From a virus, in IMG/VR virus record IMGVR_UViG_3300017763_000168, positions 1 through 25,310 of that record: a DNA stretch of 25,310 bases. One strand, 5' to 3'. Made by a program: the position numbers and the translations under genes. Below are positions 13,473 through 21,426 of the stretch, piece after piece. Below the pieces are notes generated by a model, which saw only the letters and a program-made list of their open reading frames with translations, was not told the origin of the DNA and did not search any database. How positions within the stretch are numbered: the stretch's first letter is position 1; each line of letters starts with the position of its first letter.

Positions 13473-14078
13473 ATGTACACTGATTTATTCCCCAGTAGAA
13501 TTTTTAAATATCATTTAGATCTTCCTGACCTGAAACAAAATATGTTAGACAGGTATAACTCCTGGTCTAATCATTCAGTAAATGAGACTCCTGAGGGTTG
13601 GAGTTGTGATTGTAGAACGGAGTTTCAGGGCGCATTCCCTCACGAAAACCGGCATCATTATACTGAAATTTTGAAAGAATGGTCAAAAGAAATGGGACTA
13701 CTTGATCGTCCCTACATTGATGAGATCTGGATGAATGCATATGAGCAACAGCAGTTTCAAGAATCTCATACTCATTTGCCAGGATTCTTTTCTGGGATTC
13801 ATTACATAATGTTTGATCCTGAAGAGCATGAAGCTACTACATTTCAAAACCCACAAGACAATATTCATGCTTTTATGTTCGATGAAAGTTTTCTGGACAA
13901 AGATATTAACCAATACCTACACGAAAACCATACTCCTAAAGTTGTAGAGAGTGATATTATTTTATTTCCATCTCATCTGAAGCATTTTGTTAAAAGGAAT
14001 AATAGTAAAAAACTTCGTATGACTATATCCTTTAACATAAATAGAATTGCTGAGTCTACACGACGGGTGTTTGCGTAA
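13473..14078 (+). CDS. 2OG-Fe(II) oxygenase superfamily protein (PF13759-like)
   Basis: A 201-residue protein with the layout of phage 2OG-FeII_Oxy_5 enzymes: IWMNAYEQQQFQESHTHLPGFFSGIHYIMF (residues 85-114; candidate metal ligands H99 or H101), an acidic FDPEEHE segment, then DIILFPSHLKHFV (distal H near 171) and LRMTISFNI (2-oxoglutarate-binding Arg 182). Such enzymes hydroxylate proteins or small molecules; phage substrates are unknown. ATG 13473 abuts the previous stop with no gap, and only two bases separate its stop from the nucleotidyltransferase start. Confidence in family is good, in substrate none. Confidence 0.82.
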   Translation: MYTDLFPSRIFKYHLDLPDLKQNMLDRYNSWSNHSVNETPEGWSCDCRTEFQGAFPHENRHHYTEILKEWSKEMGLLDRPYIDEIWMNAYEQQQFQESHTHLPGFFSGIHYIMFDPEEHEATTFQNPQDNIHAFMFDESFLDKDINQYLHENHTPKVVESDIILFPSHLKHFVKRNNSKKLRMTISFNINRIAESTRRVFA

Positions 14079-14080
14079 TA

Positions 14081-15277
14081 ATGAAGAATTTTTTTCAATT
14101 CTTAACTGAAGCACAGACTAACGCAGCAAAGCAAGCTAAGAAGCTTGGACTGAAAGGTGATGGCCATGGATCATGGGTTGATCCAGCTGGAAAAATTGTT
14201 GGTAGAACTATAGAAGGTGAGTTAGTTTTCTCTAGTGGTAGAAAACCATCACAAGAATCTGATCCAAACAGACCTGGAAGAGCAGCAAGAGCTTTACCTC
14301 CAGAAAATCCTCCTCCTTCAGCACAACAAAGTGGTGGAGTTGGTGAACCCGAAGAGCAGGAAGAGGTAGAAAAAACTCGTGGTGCTGTTACTATTGGATT
14401 TGGTAGATTCAATCCTCCTACAGCAGGTCACGAAAAATTACTTGATACTATTAAAGATACTGCAGATGATGGGGAGTACAAGGTATACCCATCTCACTCA
14501 GTAGATCCACAGAAAAATCCTCTTGATTCTGAGACTAAAGTTCTCTTTATGAAGAAGATGTTCCCTGTGCATGCGAACGCAATCGTATACGATCCTGCCG
14601 TTCGTACTATACTAGATGCAATGAAGCAAGCCGATGTCGAAGGATTTAGTAGCGTCAACATCGTGGTTGGTGCTGACAGACAAAAAGAGTTTGAGGGGCT
14701 CGCGAACAAATACAACGGGCAACTCTATAATTTTGATGCGATTAATGTCATCTCTGCAGGAGAACGGGATCCCGATGCTGAAGGGGTGGAGGGCATGTCT
14801 GCTTCCAAATTACGAGCCTTAGCTGCTGATGGTGACTTTGATTCTTTCAAGAAAGGATTACCTAAGGCTGCTAAAGGAATGATTGCTCGGGAACTGTTTA
14901 ATACCGTTCAGAGATCTATGAGTGCTGCAGCTGTAACAGAAGGCATAGAAATGTGGCAAATTGCTCCTAAGTATGATGTAAAAACTCTTAGAGAGAATTA
15001 TGTTAATGGTAGACTGTTTGGTATGGGATCTCTTGTAGAGTCTTTAAATACTGGACTAGTTGGTAGAATTATTAGACGCGGTGCAAATCATGTAATCGCT
15101 GTTACATCTGAAGGCATTATGTTCAAATCTTGGATTAGAGATTTGACTGAATATGTTTCTCGTATTCCTTCCGGTGTTCCTGCGAGTAAAAGAGAAATCG
15201 GTACAGATTCCTATAGAGAGTATGTTCAAAAACTTACTCCTTTAGAGAAGGTGAAGTCATTTATAAATAGAAGTTAG
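14081..15277 (+). CDS. Cytidylyltransferase-like nucleotidyltransferase with capsid-targeting-like N-terminus
   Basis: A 398-residue multi-part protein. Residues 1-11, MKNFFQFLTEA, match the pattern of the T4 internal-protein capsid-targeting sequence (MKTYQEFIAEA), including an LTE|A site of the kind cut by prohead protease gp21. A charged and proline-rich linker follows. The catalytic domain begins with GFGRFNPPTAGHEKL near residues 106-120 (GxxxPxxxGH of HxGH nucleotidyltransferases), continues with IVVGADRQKEF and closes with GMSASKLRALAADGD near 236-250 (SxxxxR-type phosphate site). The last ~110 residues (ENYVNGRLFGMGSLVES, GLVGRIIRRGANHVIAV) form a separate beta-rich domain. It probably transfers a nucleotide onto a phosphorylated substrate such as NMN; the substrate is not evident. 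Confidence 0.85.
   Translation: MKNFFQFLTEAQTNAAKQAKKLGLKGDGHGSWVDPAGKIVGRTIEGELVFSSGRKPSQESDPNRPGRAARALPPENPPPSAQQSGGVGEPEEQEEVEKTRGAVTIGFGRFNPPTAGHEKLLDTIKDTADDGEYKVYPSHSVDPQKNPLDSETKVLFMKKMFPVHANAIVYDPAVRTILDAMKQADVEGFSSVNIVVGADRQKEFEGLANKYNGQLYNFDAINVISAGERDPDAEGVEGMSASKLRALAADGDFDSFKKGLPKAAKGMIARELFNTVQRSMSAAAVTEGIEMWQIAPKYDVKTLRENYVNGRLFGMGSLVESLNTGLVGRIIRRGANHVIAVTSEGIMFKSWIRDLTEYVSRIPSGVPASKREIGTDSYREYVQKLTPLEKVKSFINRS
15262..15269 (+). promoter_or_regulatory. Late promoter box TATAAATA
   Basis: A perfect TATAAATA inside the last codons of the nucleotidyltransferase, 33 bases before ATG 15302. T4 spacing places the transcript start near 15275. Confidence 0.7.
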
Positions 15278-15301
15278 GAGACCGCTGAGTATTCAGGATC
15301 G

Positions 15302-15979
15302 ATGACAAATTTTATTGCAGATAGCGCCGACCAGATCGTGCTTAATAGCATGGCAAATGTTTTTATGGAAAAACTTGATCCTGTCGGTAAAGAAGATTCT
15401 GATATTGATAATGATGGTGATTCTGATAAGTCTGATTCTTATTTGAGAAATCGTCGCAAAAATGTTGGCGCTGCTATTGCTGCTGACAAGGCTAAGAAAG
15501 TAAAGAAAGAAGAGATTGAACTTTCTCTTCGTGGAAAGGTTGGAGCATTAACCGAAAAAAAGCTCTATAAGTCTGAGAAAGCTACAAACTCAGACGAAAA
15601 AGAAATAGAGATTTCAGAGAAGTCTGTAAAAAATAAAGTAACTATTAATCCTGATATCCAAGAAGGTAAGAAAGGTCTCTGGGATAATATCCATGCCAAG
15701 CGTAAGCGTGGCGAAAAACCTGCTAAGAAGGGTGATAAGGATTATCCTAAAACATTGAATGTTGAGGAAACTGAAGATTCTTTAAGAGACCGTCGCATGG
15801 AGCGCGGTGGAGTTGATGGCAACAACCGTTACAATAAGGCACCAGGTAAACCTAATACTGCCGGTAAGAAAAAACCCTATGATGGTATGTCTGCCGTCGA
15901 GAAAGTAAAGGCAAGCATCCGTGCTAAGTATGGTGATAAAGCAATCATGGATACTAAGAAGAAAAAGGAAAAAGATTGA
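15302..15979 (+). CDS. Lysine-rich disordered head-type protein with an EF-hand/dockerin-like loop
   Basis: A 225-residue, very charged and probably disordered protein. Residues 34-45 fit a calcium-binding loop (D34, D36, D38, G39, D45). The middle is Lys/Glu-rich. Residues 122-153 carry the GKKGLWDNIHAKRKRGEKPA...DYPKTLN module that I recall from several cyanophage head-associated proteins. IQE|G (119-122) and LTE (83-85) fit the short gp21 prohead-protease pattern. A perfect late promoter precedes it. A packaged, DNA-binding internal head protein is the best inference. The Shine-Dalgarno is weak (AGGA 15295-15298, only three bases from the ATG). Confidence 0.75.
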   Translation: MTNFIADSADQIVLNSMANVFMEKLDPVGKEDSDIDNDGDSDKSDSYLRNRRKNVGAAIAADKAKKVKKEEIELSLRGKVGALTEKKLYKSEKATNSDEKEIEISEKSVKNKVTINPDIQEGKKGLWDNIHAKRKRGEKPAKKGDKDYPKTLNVEETEDSLRDRRMERGGVDGNNRYNKAPGKPNTAGKKKPYDGMSAVEKVKASIRAKYGDKAIMDTKKKKEKD

Positions 15980-15982
15980 GCC

Positions 15983-15990
15983 TATATAAA
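15983..15990 (+). promoter_or_regulatory. Weak late-promoter-like box TATATAAA
   Basis: TATATAAA lies four bases after the previous stop (15977-15979) and 20 bases before ATG 16011. It is an imperfect match to the late box and overlaps the adjacent hairpin, so activity is uncertain. Confidence 0.25.
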
Positions 15991-16006
15991 AGAAGTTCGC
16001 TTCTTT
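15989..16006 (+). promoter_or_regulatory. Perfect seven-base hairpin with TTCG loop
   Basis: AAAGAAG (15989-15995) pairs with CTTCTTT (16000-16006) around TTCG. The stem is A/T-rich and is not followed by a T run, so it may be an mRNA processing or stability element rather than a terminator. It ends four bases before ATG 16011. Confidence 0.55.
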
Positions 16007-16010
16007 AATA

Positions 16011-16214
16011 ATGCTTGCTTTTTTACTTCCATTAGCATCAAAAATCATCACCGATGCCATTTCTAAAATTCCTGAGAATGAAGAACTGGGTGAGAAGATG
16101 GTTGAGATCTGTCTTGTTATTCTTGCTAAAGCGGTTAAGTTAACCAAGACTGATATGGATGATCAACTTCTTGAAGTTGTCACCAAAGCTATCAAAACCC
16201 GCGAGGATGCGTAG
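16011..16214 (+). CDS. Small amphipathic/hydrophobic hypothetical protein
   Basis: A 67-residue protein with a hydrophobic N-terminus (MLAFLLPLASKII) and a second hydrophobic helix (VEICLVILAKAVKL), separated by an acidic turn. It could be membrane-associated, but the segments are short and amphipathic, so a helical bundle is equally possible. A hairpin just upstream leaves no visible Shine-Dalgarno. Function unknown. Confidence 0.65.
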   Translation: MLAFLLPLASKIITDAISKIPENEELGEKMVEICLVILAKAVKLTKTDMDDQLLEVVTKAIKTREDA

Positions 16215-16216
16215 GT

Positions 16217-16224
16217 TATAAATA
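16217..16224 (+). promoter_or_regulatory. Late promoter box TATAAATA
   Basis: A perfect TATAAATA three bases after the previous stop and 34 bases before ATG 16258, in a 43-base gap. T4 spacing predicts a transcript start near 16230. Confidence 0.75.
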
Positions 16225-16257
16225 ATTGTATGAAAACTGTAGTTCGGGTGTAAGAAC

Positions 16258-16761
16258 ATGGCTCTCTGGGGTCTTAACGACAATATTCAAACCTTTGGTA
16301 CTGTTGCAGTTAGTGGTAATACTGTAACTGGTACGGGGACCACTTTTACAACCGATGTTGAAGTTGGTCAAGTAATCCGGGTTGGAACCCGTGGTGGTGT
16401 TGGTACATATTACGGTGACGCTGTTATCAGTGGTATCACCAGTGACCGAATTCTTACCATCGATTCTACTGCTGGACTTAGTGCAGTTAGCATTGCTGCT
16501 ACTGCTTATGGTATCAGTGAATTACCAATGTATACTGTTAAGGACAGTGTATATCAAGAAGAAAGATCTGAAGCAGATTCTTTAGTCTATGGTATCTCTA
16601 CAGATACTGCCGGTCAATATGGTGTTGCTCATCATGGTTGGGTTGGTGTTACCACTTATATGGATATGCACGGTAATCTGAGAGTCAAGAGCGAAGTTCT
16701 TGTTGCTCAGTCTGGTATTCAAACTGGTGCTAACGGAATCGCTTATCCTACAGATGAATAA
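16258..16761 (+). CDS. Probable virion structural protein, beta-rich
   Basis: A 167-residue protein rich in Gly, Thr, Val and Ser with alternating hydrophobic strands, starting MALWGLNDNIQTFG and followed by a VSGNTVTGTGTTFTTDVEVGQVIRV strand-turn-strand segment typical of phage decoration or fibre-like domains. The C-terminal part HHGWVGVTTYMDMHGNLRVKSEVLVA has the pattern of a conserved structural protein of marine T4-like phages. A perfect late promoter lies upstream. No Shine-Dalgarno is obvious before ATG 16258. Function as a head or tail surface protein is inference. Confidence 0.75.
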   Translation: MALWGLNDNIQTFGTVAVSGNTVTGTGTTFTTDVEVGQVIRVGTRGGVGTYYGDAVISGITSDRILTIDSTAGLSAVSIAATAYGISELPMYTVKDSVYQEERSEADSLVYGISTDTAGQYGVAHHGWVGVTTYMDMHGNLRVKSEVLVAQSGIQTGANGIAYPTDE

Positions 16762-16769
16762 TTGAGTGA

Positions 16770-17141
16770 ATGAAATTCCATGAATTGAACGATAGCAACT
16801 ATCTCCTTTTTGCAATTAAGAATTATGAGAATCCTCAAGCAGTTACTGAGGATGACTTCTATGATGATCTTAAGAGAATTAAGTACATTAAAAGACTACT
16901 AAAGAGGTATAAGAATAGTGGTGAGTTGAGAACTCATCTTATTCTAAATCACTTTATAGTCCTTTTTAATGTTTTTGGTGACGCTGGAGTTCCCCTTTTA
17001 TATTTTAAATTAGATAAAGAACTCTGGTCTTGTACTAAGAGTTTTTTGACATATCTGGGCAGGGTTCCTGAATTTCCTCGTACAGAACTAAATATTATTA
17101 TTGATGATGAGTATTGTTTAAATCAACTTAGAGAAGTCTAA
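16770..17141 (+). CDS. Conserved phage hypothetical protein (DUF7207-like)
   Basis: A 123-residue protein of a family I recognise in many marine and T4-like phages: an N-terminal LNDSNYLLFAIKNYENPQ, then EDDFYDDLKRIKYIKRLLKRY, RTHLILNHFIVLFNVFG and a C-terminal PxTELN...I segment. The helical core and tyrosines are conserved; no function is known to me. The start follows the virion protein by eight bases and the stop overlaps the next ATG by one base (TAATG). Probably late, from the promoter at 16217. Confidence 0.75.
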   Translation: MKFHELNDSNYLLFAIKNYENPQAVTEDDFYDDLKRIKYIKRLLKRYKNSGELRTHLILNHFIVLFNVFGDAGVPLLYFKLDKELWSCTKSFLTYLGRVPEFPRTELNIIIDDEYCLNQLREV

Positions 17142-17719
17142 TGGATGATTCTTTAAATGAAATGATGGCTGGCAATGCTGTCGGTCAATCTGGAGGATTT
17201 AGTAGCAAATCTGATGCTGCCGGTCCTGTTGCTGGATATGATAAGAAATTAAAGAATCGTACCATACTTGCAAAAGGTCTTATGCCTGGTTCTAGAAAGC
17301 GTTGGTCTATGAAAGAAGAGACTGTTGATGAAGGAATCCGACTTAAGAGTTTTGGTGAGTTTAAAGGCGGCATCAAGTCTGCTGGTGAGCGTCTAAATCG
17401 TCATGTGGTTCAACCAGCAGGTCAAGCGTTGCGGAGCCTGAAGAATCTGATAACTCCTAGTACTCCTAGTCCTTCAAAGACAACAAAACCGTCTAATGAT
17501 GGTCGCCGTGCTACTGGTGGACTTGATGGTGTAGGAACTAAAGCTGACAATAAAGGTGCAGTTAAATTAACAGTTCAAAATGATCCTGGACTAGACGCAA
17601 TTAATCGTTCAGCTCAGATGAGTACAAAAAAGAATTATCCTAGTTGGTGGGCTAAGAAAGGTCCTTCTGGTACAGCATGGCAGGGGCAGCAACAATTCCA
17701 AAGAGATCTAACCAAGTAA
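17141..17719 (+). CDS. Disordered Gly/Lys/Ser-rich hypothetical protein
   Basis: A 192-residue low-complexity basic protein. The N-terminus MDDSLNEMMAGNAVGQSGG, then SSKSDAAGPVAGYD, resembles a small protein often found next to the upstream conserved gene in marine phages. A helix near residues 58-105 (ETVDEGIRLKSFGEFKGGIK) precedes a Pro/Ser/Thr stretch (TPSTPSPSKTTKPS) and a C-terminal YPSWWAKKGPSGTAWQGQQQ. A head-associated role is possible but unproven. It is coupled to the previous gene (TAATG). Confidence 0.65.
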   Translation: MDDSLNEMMAGNAVGQSGGFSSKSDAAGPVAGYDKKLKNRTILAKGLMPGSRKRWSMKEETVDEGIRLKSFGEFKGGIKSAGERLNRHVVQPAGQALRSLKNLITPSTPSPSKTTKPSNDGRRATGGLDGVGTKADNKGAVKLTVQNDPGLDAINRSAQMSTKKNYPSWWAKKGPSGTAWQGQQQFQRDLTK

Positions 17720-17729
17720 TCTAACAGCA

Positions 17730-18152
17730 ATGGACTCTAATTTAAATACTACAATTTTAAATACTGCCATTATCGAAAGATTGGAAAAGGTCGTAGACTC
17801 TTTGCAGGATAACTCCGTAAAGATGGGTCAGTTACTTGCTGTTCATAATGAAAAGCTAGCCAAGCAAAGTGAAGTCGATGGAATTCTATTTGAAAAAGTA
17901 GATAGACTTCATTCGGATCTGAATAAAGAGACAGACACAATCAAGAAAGGTTGTGAGAGAGACATTCGTATGGTAGATGACAGACTCAGGATGATGGAGA
18001 AAAAGATGTGGACCATCTTCGGTGGTCTCGCTGTGATCTCATTTATGGTCAGCGTTCCCGGTCAAGCATTGATGAGGGGATTGACATCGACACAAGAAAC
18101 CAGTATGATAGTACCAGGCACTGGACTGGTTAATGGATCTAATAGATTCTAA
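17730..18152 (+). CDS. Coiled-coil membrane protein, holin-like topology
   Basis: A 140-residue protein with a long N-terminal coiled coil (residues about 10-85: heptad-like leucines and valines such as AIIERLEKVVDSLQD), followed by a single membrane span MWTIFGGLAVISFMVSVPG near residues 93-111 and a short polar tail. This layout resembles XhlA-type phage membrane proteins, but also many scaffolding or anchoring proteins, so no function is assigned. No endolysin gene is next to it in this window. It overlaps the primase gene by 20 bases. Confidence 0.7.
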   Translation: MDSNLNTTILNTAIIERLEKVVDSLQDNSVKMGQLLAVHNEKLAKQSEVDGILFEKVDRLHSDLNKETDTIKKGCERDIRMVDDRLRMMEKKMWTIFGGLAVISFMVSVPGQALMRGLTSTQETSMIVPGTGLVNGSNRF

Positions 18153-19101
18153 GTATATTGGTCTAGTTTCTGCTAGACTTCAAAAATTTAAAAGGGTCAA
18201 AGCAGACCTCTACAACTTTCGTTGCCCTATATGTGGCGACTCTCAGCGGTATAAGAATAAGGCTAGAGGGTACATCTATTCGGTAAAAAACAATACTAAT
18301 TTCAAGTGCCATAACTGTGGTGCTTCAATGTCGCTTAACAATTTTCTAAAGAAGATTGATATGACACTGCATAAGAAGTATGTTATAGAAAAATTTAAAG
18401 GTGGATTTACTGGTAAAACATTTACAACTGATGAACCCACATTCGTTTTTGAAAAGCCCGTATTCCAATCTAAGATCCTTCTCCCTCTATGCAGTGAGGT
18501 GGAAGTTGGTAGAGCCTACTTACAAAATCGTGGAATCGACCCCGCCAAATTCTATTTTGCAGAGAAGTTTAAAACCTTTGCTAATTCATATAAGAAAGTT
18601 TTTGCAAGCACATCTTTTGAAGAGTCTAGGATCATAATTCCTTTGTTTTATAATCAAAACCTAATTGGATTCCAGGGCAGAGCTCTGGGTCGTAGTAAGG
18701 TTAAATACATCACTGTAATGCTTGATGACAACGCACCAAAAATTTATGGATTTGACACAACCAATAAGAACCTACCAATCTATGTGGTCGAAGGACCCTT
18801 TGACAGCACTTTCCTCAACAATAGTGTGGCTTTGTGTGGCGCTGACGGTGACCTTCGTTGTCTTGAGGGAAGCGATTGCGTTTATACTTTTGATAACGAG
18901 CCCCGTAATGGCGAGATTGTTGGACGCATCAGAGGAGCTATATCTAGAGGCGAGAAAGTCGTCATCTGGCCAAGCAGTATCCAAGAAAAAGACCTGAACG
19001 ATATGGTATTGAGTGGCATTAATGTAAATGATGTGGTAGAATCACATACATATTCAGGTCTTGAAGCACAAGTAAAATTCACAGAGTGGAAGAAGGTATG
19101 A
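18133..19101 (+). CDS. 61: DNA primase (T4 gp61-like)
   Basis: The 322-residue primase makes RNA primers for lagging-strand synthesis with helicase gp41. The N-terminal zinc ribbon is FRCPICGDS (C31, C34) with FKCHNCGA (C59, C62), and NKARGYIYS between them matches T4 gp61. A FQGRAL segment, then YVVEGPFDST near 216-226 and FDNEPRNGE near 254-262, are the TOPRIM acidic motifs. The C-terminus has KDLNDMVLSG as in T4 (KDVNDMI). ATG 18133 overlaps the previous gene by 20 bases without an obvious ribosome site; its stop overlaps the nrdA ATG (ATGA). Confidence 0.95.
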   Translation: MDLIDSKYIGLVSARLQKFKRVKADLYNFRCPICGDSQRYKNKARGYIYSVKNNTNFKCHNCGASMSLNNFLKKIDMTLHKKYVIEKFKGGFTGKTFTTDEPTFVFEKPVFQSKILLPLCSEVEVGRAYLQNRGIDPAKFYFAEKFKTFANSYKKVFASTSFEESRIIIPLFYNQNLIGFQGRALGRSKVKYITVMLDDNAPKIYGFDTTNKNLPIYVVEGPFDSTFLNNSVALCGADGDLRCLEGSDCVYTFDNEPRNGEIVGRIRGAISRGEKVVIWPSSIQEKDLNDMVLSGINVNDVVESHTYSGLEAQVKFTEWKKV

Positions 19102-21386
19102 CAAACGGGACTAAGGTTCGTAAAAGATCAGGATCGTTAGAGATTCTTGATCTAAACAAGATGCACAAAATGGTAGAAGAGGCATGCAAAGATCTTGCTG
19201 GTGTTTCAGCCTCTCAAATTGAAATTAATTCTGGAATTCAATTTTATGATGGAGTTACAACAGTTGAAATTCAGGAGATTCTAATTCGCTCTGCTTCCGA
19301 CCTTATCGATCTAGATAACCCCAACTATCAATTCGTTGCTGCAAGACTCCTTCTGTTCGCTCTCAGGAAGCAACTATGGGGTCGTATGCACGAGTCTCCA
19401 TCTCTACAATTACATATTGATAATTGTGTCACCCGTGGAGTCTATGATGCTGAGATTGTTTCTAAGTATTCTTCTGAGGAATGGGAAGATCTAAACTTGC
19501 TTATTGATCATGATCGCGATTTCTTGTTCACTTATGCTGGATTGCGACAGGTTGCAGATAAATACCTAGTCCAGGATCGCAGTAGTGGTGAAGTCTACGA
19601 GACTCCACAATTCATGTACCTGATGATTGCCGCTACTATTTTTGCGGAATATCCCAAAGATACTAGGCTAGAATATGTCAGAAGATACTACGAAGCAATC
19701 AGCAAGCACAAAGTCAACATCCCAACCCCGATCATGGGAGGTGTCAGGACACCCTTGCGTCAATTTGCATCTTGTGTTCTCGTTGATGTTGATGACTCCC
19801 TCGATAGTATCTTTAGCAGTGATATGGCTATTGGTAAATATGTCGCACAAAGGGCTGGTATCGGTATTAACGCAGGCAGAATTCGTGGGATCAATTCTAA
19901 AATTAGAGGCGGCGAGGTACAACACACAGGCATTATCCCCTTCCTTAAAAAGTTTGAGAGCACTGTCAGATGCTGCACTCAGAACGGCATCAGAGGTGGT
20001 TCTGCTACAGTTCACTTTCCTATCTGGCACAAAGAAATCCAAGACATAATTGTTCTGAAGAACAATAAGGGAACTGAAGACAATCGCGTTCGTAAGTTAG
20101 ATTATAGTATTCAACTTAGTAAACTCTTTTATGAGAGGTTTATTTCAAATGGGCAAATCACACTCTTCAGTCCTCACGATGTACCAGGTCTCTATGATGC
20201 TTTTGGGACTGATGCATTTGACGCTCGCTATGTGGACTATGAATCAGATAGATCTATTCCGAGACAAACTGTATCAGCTCAGGAGTTATTCTTAAGTCTT
20301 CTTAAGGAACGGGCAGAGACTGGTCGTATCTATATCATGAACATTGATCATTGCAATTCTCACTCATCCTTTAATGATAAGGTAGAGATGAGTAATCTAT
20401 GTCAGGAAATTACTCTTCCAACTAAACCTCTCCAACATATTGATGGTGAAGGTGAGATTGCACTGTGTATTCTTTCTGCTATCAATGTGGGTAAACTTCG
20501 TAGTCTAGATGAACTAGAGGAACTTTGTGATCTTTCTGTTCGTGGACTTGATGCCTTGATTGACTTCCAAGGATATCCTGTTAAGGCTGCTGAGATTGGT
20601 ACTAAGAATCGTAGGTCTCTGGGTGTAGGTTATATCGGTCTTGCACACTATCTGGCTAAGCATAAGGTGGGATATGATGATCCTGCGGCACATCAACTGG
20701 TACATGACCTTACAGAGGCGTTTCAATATTACTTATTGAAGTCATCTAATCAGCTTGCTAAAGAGTATGGACCTTGTGGTTATTTTGATCGTACTAAATA
20801 TTCTGACGGTATCTTACCAATCGATACTTATAAAAAAGATGTTGACGGCATTGTACCTCACAGTTTAAAATATGATTGGGAAGCTCTTAGAGAATCTATT
20901 GTATCCAACGGACTTAGGAACTCAACATTGTCCGCACAGATGCCTTCGGAGAGCAGTTCCGTTGTGTCAAACGCAACCAATGGAATTGAACCTCCTCGTG
21001 GATACCTGTCCGTTAAGAAGTCTAAAAAAGGACCACTCAAGCAAATCGTTCCACAGTATAATACTCACAAGAGTCACTACACTCTTCTCTGGGATATGCC
21101 ATCAAATGATGGTTACATTAAGATCGTTGCTGTAATGCAAAAGTTCTTTGATCAGGCTATATCTGGTAACTGGAGTTACAATCCAGAGAACTATCCTGAC
21201 AATGAAGTTCCTGTGTCTCAGATGGCAAATGATCTACTTACTACATATAAGTACGGTTGGAAGACTAGCTATTATCAGAACACTTATGATAATAAAAATG
21301 ATGAGATAGAAGAAGAAACGCCAGATCTAAATACCCTACTAACCAACCTAAGTAAAGAAGACGAGTGTGACGCCTGTGCAATTTAA
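19098..21386 (+). CDS. nrdA: Ribonucleoside-diphosphate reductase, class Ia alpha subunit
   Basis: A 762-residue catalytic subunit that reduces NDPs to dNDPs using a radical from NrdB. Residues 8-100 fit an ATP-cone (RSGSLEILDLNKMHKMVEE). Catalytic residues are visible: C226 (FASCVLV), NLCQE with C435, C457 (ALCILSA) as the partner disulfide, and the radical-relay tyrosines Y725-Y726 (TSYYQNTY). The tail ends CDACAI, the reducible CxxC that shuttles electrons. ATG 19098 is chosen over GTG 19086 because of the ATGA overlap with gp61 and a GAAGG at 19092-19096. No intein or split is seen. Confidence 0.97.
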   Translation: MTNGTKVRKRSGSLEILDLNKMHKMVEEACKDLAGVSASQIEINSGIQFYDGVTTVEIQEILIRSASDLIDLDNPNYQFVAARLLLFALRKQLWGRMHESPSLQLHIDNCVTRGVYDAEIVSKYSSEEWEDLNLLIDHDRDFLFTYAGLRQVADKYLVQDRSSGEVYETPQFMYLMIAATIFAEYPKDTRLEYVRRYYEAISKHKVNIPTPIMGGVRTPLRQFASCVLVDVDDSLDSIFSSDMAIGKYVAQRAGIGINAGRIRGINSKIRGGEVQHTGIIPFLKKFESTVRCCTQNGIRGGSATVHFPIWHKEIQDIIVLKNNKGTEDNRVRKLDYSIQLSKLFYERFISNGQITLFSPHDVPGLYDAFGTDAFDARYVDYESDRSIPRQTVSAQELFLSLLKERAETGRIYIMNIDHCNSHSSFNDKVEMSNLCQEITLPTKPLQHIDGEGEIALCILSAINVGKLRSLDELEELCDLSVRGLDALIDFQGYPVKAAEIGTKNRRSLGVGYIGLAHYLAKHKVGYDDPAAHQLVHDLTEAFQYYLLKSSNQLAKEYGPCGYFDRTKYSDGILPIDTYKKDVDGIVPHSLKYDWEALRESIVSNGLRNSTLSAQMPSESSSVVSNATNGIEPPRGYLSVKKSKKGPLKQIVPQYNTHKSHYTLLWDMPSNDGYIKIVAVMQKFFDQAISGNWSYNPENYPDNEVPVSQMANDLLTTYKYGWKTSYYQNTYDNKNDEIEEETPDLNTLLTNLSKEDECDACAI

Positions 21387-21426
21387 AATCAACGCTGATC
21401 CTATGCCCAAAACTAGTGTTCGTGGG

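Noticed and set aside
19557-19564. GATAAATA inside nrdA as a late promoter
   Set aside because: It is deep within a coding region with no gene start nearby; AT-rich DNA produces such matches by chance.
19675-20049. 124-codon alternate-frame ORF inside nrdA
   Set aside because: It overlaps the nrdA catalytic core, has no domain, and is a by-product of nrdA codon use.
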